Assembly (NCBI GenBank): GCA_905331475.1 | Contig: CAJNYU010002338.1 | Span: 124,001 to 188,000, forward strand | Direction: 5' to 3' | DNA length: 64,000 nt | From: Rotaria socialis | Lineage: Eukaryota; Rotifera; Eurotatoria; Philodinida; Philodinidae | In this document: positions 58,116 through 64,000 of the stretch, one piece after another | Numbering within the stretch: position 1 is the stretch's first letter | Layout: each line of letters begins with the position of its first letter | Program-made: the position numbers and the translations under genes | Notes under the pieces: model-generated | The model's database searches: none | The model's input: only the letters and a program-made list of their open reading frames with translations | Told to the model about the DNA's origin: nothing

Positions 58116-61100
58116 ATGATTAATCTACGTAGATTCATTTCAACAACTCAGCTATTACGAACAACAAAGTGAGATTATTGAAAATCTCAGTTAAAGAATT
58201 TAAATAACTATACATATATTCATTTTTTTACTCAGATTTAATTCATGGGTACCCCATAAATGTAGTATATCATCCACAGCGGTCAATCAATCTTTATATA
58301 ACTTTTCTGAGGAAGAAAAATTAATTAAAGAAACAGGTTATTTGTATTTTTTTATCGTTAGCTAAATTAGTGTTGATTTATTTCAATAGTTGCTCGTTTT
58401 GGCAAAGAGCATGTTGAACCGTACGTTCGTCAAATGGAAGAAGCAGGTGGATATAAACCTGAATTGATACAGGCAATTTTTGATCAAGGCGTAAGTGATT
58501 GTTTATCTTCAATTCTGTTTGATACTAATATTCTGCCAATTAGTGGTTTGGCATTGAAATTCCTACGGAATACGGAGGCAGTGGTGCAAATCTTTTTTCA
58601 TGCATATTGGCGATTGAGGAAGCTTCAAAAATAGGTTAGAAAACATTACAGAAAAAAGACTTGCTTACGATTCAATAGGCTACATAAATTTTAAAGAACT
58701 CATTACGCTCTTTTTTCTTTTATTCATTTAGACAGTGCTTTTGGAGGTAAAAGTTAATTCATAAGTGTTATTCATTGCAGTATAGTTTTATTGGTTAAGG
58801 TTTCATCGATTTGCAAAATACTGTTCTCAATCCCTTTTTCATTCAACTTGCTAATGATGCCCAAAAAGCCACTTATCTACCTCGATTAGCAAAAAATATG
58901 GTAATTCAATTTAATGAATTCTTTTCTTTTCTTTTTTTTGTAGCTGATGTCTGTTGATGTTCCATTGGAATATGGTGGTTCAGGCCAAACATTTTTTTCC
59001 TCAATTCTTGTCATCGAAGAGATGTCAAGAATTGATGCAAGCGTAGGACTATTGCTTGATCTTCAAAATACTTTACTGAATCGACTCGTTCTCAGTTGTG
59101 GTACGGAAGAACAAAAGCGTGATTATTTACCACGAATGGCTAAAAATCTCGTGCAGTTTTTTAAAATTTTCTTCAGAAATGATAATAAAAGTTTCGATAT
59201 GTTTTTTTGTACTTTAAGGTTGCCAGTTTTTGTTTATCCGAACCAACATCGGGTAGTGATGCATTTGCTTTAAAAACTACAGCGACAAAAAAAGGAGATT
59301 ACTATGTATTGAATGGCACAAAGATGTGGATATCTAATGCAGAAATTAGTGGGGTATATTTAGTTATGGCAAATACAAATCCACAAGCTGTATAAATAGG
59401 ATTCGCATGTCTTCGACATTTATAGAATCTTCTTTTTTCTACTATAGAAACATAAAGGTATTTCAACATTTATTGTTGATCGCGAAACAGAAGGTTTACG
59501 TATTGGAAAACGAGAAAACAAACTTGGATTGAAAGCATCGTCAACATGCATGATTCATTTCGATGATTGTAAAGTAAGTATTGACTATGGCCATGCCTAT
59601 TTATATAACAGATTGAGTCTATAATGCTCATTTAGAAAAATTTAACAGATCTTAAAATTTTATAGAACTTAGTGCTAATCTACAATCAATGAAAGACTAA
59701 ATGCAAAGATTATAAGCAGTAGTATCTAGGTTGTGAATTTAGAGTACATTACATGATTTCTAAAACACTATTCACTAAAAGTTCATCACAGAGAGAAAGA
59801 AAGAGAATCATCTGTTTATATTTAAATAATACACGTTGCATTTTATTTTCAATACTTATATATTACAGTGCTAAAAGTTGATTTAGTATATTTAAAAAGC
59901 AAATCTTGACGAAACACATCAGTGTTCATCTTTAATTCATTGTACGGCTTAAAAATCGAGTTTTCAATCTGTTTTAGTTAAAAACTAAATAATAGTGAAG
60001 CAATAAGATTTTAAAAAAAGGTATTCTTTAACAAATTTACTTATGGATTGAATCGTTTTCAAAAACCAGTAAATTTAGCAACTATGATGAAGAAAACGTT
60101 CGACAACTATCAGTTAATCTAATTCAAACTTTTCGTAGTTCGTCTTCATCATCACCATCATAATGGTACTAATTACCGTAGAAGTGGATGAAAATTTTTG
60201 ATGTTCGTATTATTAATTTGATGCACTATACGATCGTAGAAATCTAATGAAATTAGAAAAAAATGCTTCTGTCTACCCAGAATCTCTCCTTACCTAAACG
60301 TAAAATAATTCTCATCATATTCAATCTTGTAGCTTCGTCATATATCATATAGATTTGATATTTTCAATTGCATAATTATTTGAGCTGATATGAGATATTG
60401 GAAACCTTTATGATATTTCTTCAAATCGAACAGAATAATTGTTTCTTTTCCAACTTATTCTTTTCGTGTGAAAGATTTGTTAGCTATCGTCTATGGCTGT
60501 GTCGATAATAAAAGAAAGTTCATCAAAATGATAATGCTTTATAATATAGCTCAAAAAACCTTTCTTTAATTATCCAATGGAGCATTACCTGAATATTCAA
60601 ATAATAGCATTATTCATGGTTTTTAACATTCTGATAGTCTTAAACAAAACAAAAAATAGCAACATTTATACTATATGTATATTTTCATCATTATTGAAAT
60701 TGTCAATGTTTTTGAATTCATTTTCTTTGATCTACATGTTAGAATAGGAATCTAAATGTGATTAATGCAGTTAAAAATCAATCGCATTCTATTAGATTAT
60801 AATTTAAATAATTACTGACTTTTTGTAGGTTCCAGCTAAAAATCTTCTTGGTAAAGAAGGCGAAGGTTATAAATATGCTATATCAATGCTTAATGAAGGC
60901 CGCATTGGTATCGGTGCTCAAGTTAGTAAATATTATCTAAAGTTTATTTTTCATATTATGTTATCTATTGATTATATCTAGATGGTTGGTATTTGTCAAG
61001 GTGCATTCGATAAAACAATACCATATACCAAAGAACGTAAACAATTTGGACAACGTATATTTGATTTTCAAGTAATTTCAAATCCTATATCTCATATATC

Positions 61101-61612
61101 TCATTTGAAATTTTCTAATTCAAGGGTATGCAACATCAAATAGCTTCACTAGCTACAGAAATTGAAGCAGCTCGACTCTTAACATATAATGCGGCTCGTT
61201 TACGTGATGCTAAATTACCATTTGTGAAACAGGCGGCCATGGCTAAACTTTATTCTTCAGAGGTTATAAATATAATTTTTTCTCTCACTATCTCTCTATT
61301 GTATGCTTGCGTTAATAGTTAGCCGGCAAAGTTACCAGTAAATGGTATCTATACGTATTCTTTTTATCTATAGAATTTTAATCAATGATGAATTTTAATT
61401 TATAGCATTGATTTTATGGGTGGTCTTGGATTTTCATGTGAATACCCACAAGAAAAGTTTTTCCGTGACTGCAAAGTTGGTAAGTGTAATTTCTGTTGTC
61501 TGCTTTTGGCAATATTAAACTGTACAAAAATCAATTTTTAGGAACTATTTATGAAGGAACAAGTAACATGCAATTAAATACTATTGCCAAGTTTATTGAC
61601 AGTGAATACTAA
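58116..61612 (+). CDS. ACADSB: Short/branched-chain acyl-CoA dehydrogenase with alternative exons
   Basis: Constitutive exons 58116-58168, 58236-58336, 58390-58490, 59219-59389, 59448-59573, 60829-60921, 60982-61071, 61125-61262, 61319-61344, 61406-61479 and 61542-61612, plus either 58944-59150 or the set 58544-58634, 58732-58746 and 58800-58900. Each choice adds exactly 207 nt and gives 416 aa. The mitochondrial enzyme oxidises 2-methylbutyryl-CoA in isoleucine breakdown, passing electrons to ETF. Evidence: an Arg/Ser-rich N-terminus, [14 protein letters not shown] and MWISNAE flavin-binding segments, [17 protein letters not shown] and the catalytic Glu in IYEGTSN. Exon order matches the ACADSB family throughout. 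Intron 6 (59574-60828) is unusually long at 1255 nt with nothing recognisable inside. Confidence 0.92.
58544..58900 (+). other. Alternative exon set 4a of the acyl-CoA dehydrogenase
   Basis: Three small exons (91, 15 and 101 nt) with proper splice sites and phases encode 69 residues including EYGGSG, IEEASKID and LQNTVLN. They align without gaps to the 69 residues of the single exon at 58944-59150, with 34 identities. There are no stops. The two sets start and end in phase 0, so they can substitute for each other. Confidence 0.85.
58944..59150 (+). other. Alternative exon 4b of the acyl-CoA dehydrogenase
   Basis: One 207-nt exon, acceptor TTTTTTGTAG and a weak donor GTGCAG. It is the version closer to ordinary ACADSB ([30 protein letters not shown]). 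Confidence 0.85.
59574..60828 (+). other. Long intron of the acyl-CoA dehydrogenase gene
   Basis: 1255 nt between a GTAAGT donor and a TTTTTGTAG acceptor. No inserted element, RNA gene or open frame recognised. Confidence 0.7.
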
Positions 61613-61703
61613 TTTTTTTTTTGATTTTTTTTTAAATAAAATATATCTAAAAAGGTAATTGATAAATTGAGTGACAAAAAAAAGAAAATTTATGTCTTAT
61701 AGT

Positions 61704-62307
61704 TTAGTCATAAGTAGGTAATTTTGTTTGATAATTTAATTTGGGACCACTAAAATTATGCTTTTGAGCAAGACGATTCAAAGCAAAAATGCACATCTAA
61801 TAAAAAGAAAACTGCGTAAGTAGAACGCAATGAACTTAATAGAAAAATAAACAGACTCACCGTAACTTGCTGAATATTTTGTTTATCAAATAAATCAACC
61901 GTTTGAAATACTTCACTTTGATTAACACCGTAATCACGTGCAGCATTTTGAAAAAAAGCAACATTTTCACGTAATTTCATTGGACCACCGGTTGCGTGAA
62001 TTTTTGATATTGAATTAGGTTTGAGTTTATTCATTAATCTTAAAGAAATGATATATAATTGTAAAGAGCATATAAACATATGTTTTGATTTTACTTGCAA
62101 AGAATAATCCCATCATGAAGAGCTTCTTCATAATCATCCGTTGGAAATTTTTCGCCTATAATAGATTCAATCCATTCTCGTACTGCTTGTTCTTGTTCAG
62201 GATCTCGTTTTAAATTTATCTAAGAAATAAAATAATATTAGGATTTATTTATTTATTAAAATAATTTCTACGCATACTTTGCCTTTAACTGCTCGATCTA
62301 ATGCCAT
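61704..62307 (-). CDS. Calponin/transgelin-like protein (single CH domain)
   Basis: Four exons, 62307-62278, 62219-62095, 62038-61861 and 61796-61704, join in phase to 141 aa. The calponin-homology domain covers nearly the whole protein: WIESIIGEKF, then LHDGIILCKLMNKLKP, KLRENVAFFQNAARDYGV and FQTVDLFDKQNIQQV, then a last helix ALNRLAQK. The CH domain of this type binds actin or regulatory partners in muscle. The calponin-like repeat that follows the domain in transgelins is absent; the protein ends 18 residues after the last CH helix. The gene is convergent with the acyl-CoA dehydrogenase, with the stops 91 bases apart. Confidence 0.9.
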
Positions 62308-63891
62308 ATCGGATGTTGACTACCTGATTAAAGCAAAAATACTGGTTAATATATATGTGTCAACTTCATATAGAATGACAACCGTTATATAGCATCTCTA
62401 AATAAGGTGGATGTTTCCTTTTTTTGTTTCTTGTCTGTCATTCTTAATCTATTCTAGCCAAAAAGATATAGATAAGCAGTCGATGATCATAATTGGATTC
62501 CAGAAAAGATGCAAAAATAAAGCATAACCAACTGCCTTGCTGGCGGTTAAAACGAACATTTACTCAATGCGGCTAGTAGCGAAATTAGACAAGGAAATAC
62601 GTATGAAAATACAGTATTTCTATAACAGTTGTTTTTGATACATAAACATATATGATTCAAGTCGGTCTGCTACAGTTACCGATGATAATAAATAATGACA
62701 TGTTGACAGAATGTCTCGTTAAAAATAAACATAGGGTAGATGAGAACATTTATACAGTATAAAGATTTTAAAAAAAGGGTGGTATTGACTTTTTAGTTTT
62801 GAGTCTTTTGGAGTATGGGATATGGGTGGCACTTTACGTCAATTTAATATTAAGTGTTAAGTTTTAATTTAACACTTAATATTAATATAAAAAAAATTTA
62901 CATTAGCCACTTAATTACTTTATATTAAGTCTGAGGGTAATATTTAATTTTAAAAACTGAAGTATTGCTTCAACAATTAATATAACGTAATTAAGTGGCT
63001 AATGTAAACATTTTTTTATTAATATTAACTGTTAAGTAAAACCACTTAATTAACTCAAATTAAAATCAATGGTCCACCCCAGATATGGGAGATTTTCATT
63101 CCCATTTTAAAGGAAATAATAGTTACATGATAAAACATGAAGAATTCTATTCAAAATTTTTATGTTTTCTTAAATAAAATTAAGAATGTGCCATATTTAG
63201 TCAATTGATCCCAATTCAGGACAATACTGAGTGAGTCCTCAGGCAATGTTTTCGATTTCGTTGTTGTTTTACATTTGATGATAAGCGCCTTTAATGTGAC
63301 CGTTGTCATCGTATTCAATGTTTGTGCAGATCTATTATATCGAATGAACTAATAAAAAAGAAAGCCATTCTATTTTATTTCAAGCTCGCCAATATATGGC
63401 AAGTTTTACTTATTCTTGTCCATTAGACATACTTGCATGCATGATTCCAATTATACGCTCTTTTCTTTTTCTTTTTCTCTTTCTCTAGCAATGCTACGGG
63501 GATCCGTTCATATTCATTTGATTTGTCCCAAACAAACACATGCAGACATATAACAATATTATAAGATCGATTATTTTATCTTTTAAATAAGAGAACAGAG
63601 AAAAATGAGAAAAAAAGACTGCCTTACGTCTGGCTCTGGCACACACAGGTATATTGAAGAGGGGAAAGAAAATTTATACAAGATGTAAGACAATATGAAC
63701 TCTGTCTCCTTTACGCTTTAGTTCTCATTGTATGACTTGATAACAAAAGAACGAAAGAAAATATAGGTGTGTATCGTTGAGAAGAGAGAGAAAATGGAAT
63801 CAACGTTTTTATCCTTCTGAGAACAAAAGAGTACCTAAATCGTATACATATATACACACACACGCACGCATCTGACACAATATAATCAAAG
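62308..63891. promoter_or_regulatory. Divergent intergenic region with a hAT-like element
   Basis: Between the calponin-like gene (-) and the tetraspanin-like gene (+). Apart from the element at 62821-63082 no feature is recognised; the frame at 63711-63938 is a shadow. Confidence 0.45.
62821..63082. mobile_element. 262-bp hAT-like MITE
   Basis: Ends TATGGGTGGCAC and, inverted, CTGGGGTGGACC. Flanks gtatggga (62813-62820) and atatggga (63083-63090) agree at 7 of 8 bases. Repeated TTAATATTAAGTGTTAAG and CACTTAATTAACTCAAATTA motifs are shared with the short copy at 38478. Confidence 0.82.
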
Positions 63892-64000
63892 ATGGCTTGC
63901 TGCATTAATGTTGCACGTTTATTTTGTACGCTATGCATATTTATTGGTTTGACTAGTCTTGTTCAGTTTGGTTTGGGCATCTACGTAGCTTTTATTCGAA
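63892..64000 (+). CDS. Tetraspanin-like protein, N-terminal fragment (cut by window end)
   Basis: The ATG at 63892 opens a frame to the window end: two cysteines, then a basic residue and a long hydrophobic helix (CTLCIFIGLTSLVQFGLGIY). Short cytosolic Cys-containing N-terminus plus first membrane helix is the tetraspanin pattern, but other four-helix membrane proteins look alike at this length. Confidence 0.5.
   Translation, partial: MACCINVARLFCTLCIFIGLTSLVQFGLGIYVAFIR

Noticed and set aside
63711-63938. Minus-strand 75-aa frame at the right edge
   Set aside because: Overlaps the better supported tetraspanin-like start and has no homology.

Overview
The window looks like AT-rich nuclear DNA from a small invertebrate, most probably a bdelloid rotifer of the Rotaria type. 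This is inference. What supports it is: spliceosomal GT-AG introns of mostly 45-80 bases, eukaryotic tRNA-Val genes, animal genes (STRA6-like receptor, muscle LIM protein, calponin-like protein, GPCR relic, homeobox relic, start of a tetraspanin-like protein), and families that are frequent in bdelloids (ADP-ribosyltransferase fused to TPRs, divergent F-box proteins, plant-like DYW PPR protein). Several genes have families better known from plants, fungi or bacteria, which fits the heavy horizontal transfer known in bdelloids. All exon joins below were worked out by hand from splice sites and reading phase; none is confirmed by RNA.

Layout. 97-2940 (-): Ser/Glu-rich unknown protein. 4571-5863: decayed hAT transposon with a second small hAT-like element nested in it. 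7903-8237: two tRNA-Val(AAC) genes. 9490-10080: another hAT-like element. 10933-11837: large inverted repeat. 11937-12671 (-): ChrR-like bicupin. 13146-16154 (+): 13-exon PPR protein with E and DYW domains. 16658-17794 (+): F-box protein. 17804-18398 (-): damaged homeobox gene. 19387-20211 (+): ARF-like GTPase. 20245-21207 (-): coiled-coil protein. 21329-21942: a hairpin and a GC-rich inverted-repeat element. 22783-24180 (+): secreted APP1-type phosphatase. 24698-27811 (-): ART-TPR protein. 30586-33210 (+): EGF-STRA6-like membrane protein. 34519-36300 (-): second F-box protein. 40148-41137 (+): proline iminopeptidase. 42635-44425 (+): BTB-NPH3 protein. 44825-45184 (+): secreted TIL-type Cys-rich peptide. 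46019-47325 (-): CSRP-like LIM protein. 48907-49784 (-): GPCR pseudogene. 51903-53410 (-): unknown 466-aa protein. 53985-57980 (+): unknown 793-aa protein with SR-like repeats. 58116-61612 (+): short/branched-chain acyl-CoA dehydrogenase with duplicated, apparently mutually exclusive exons. 61704-62307 (-): calponin-like protein. 63892-end (+): start of a tetraspanin-like gene.

The genes are independent units and there is no operon. The observations I rate highest are the BTB-NPH3 gene (a plant phototropin-pathway architecture) with animal-style introns, the complete DYW-type RNA-editing PPR gene ending in DFF, and the acyl-CoA dehydrogenase whose two alternative exon sets are both exactly 207 nt and align without a gap. 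The mobile fraction is dominated by small hAT-like elements, most with recognisable 8-bp target duplications.
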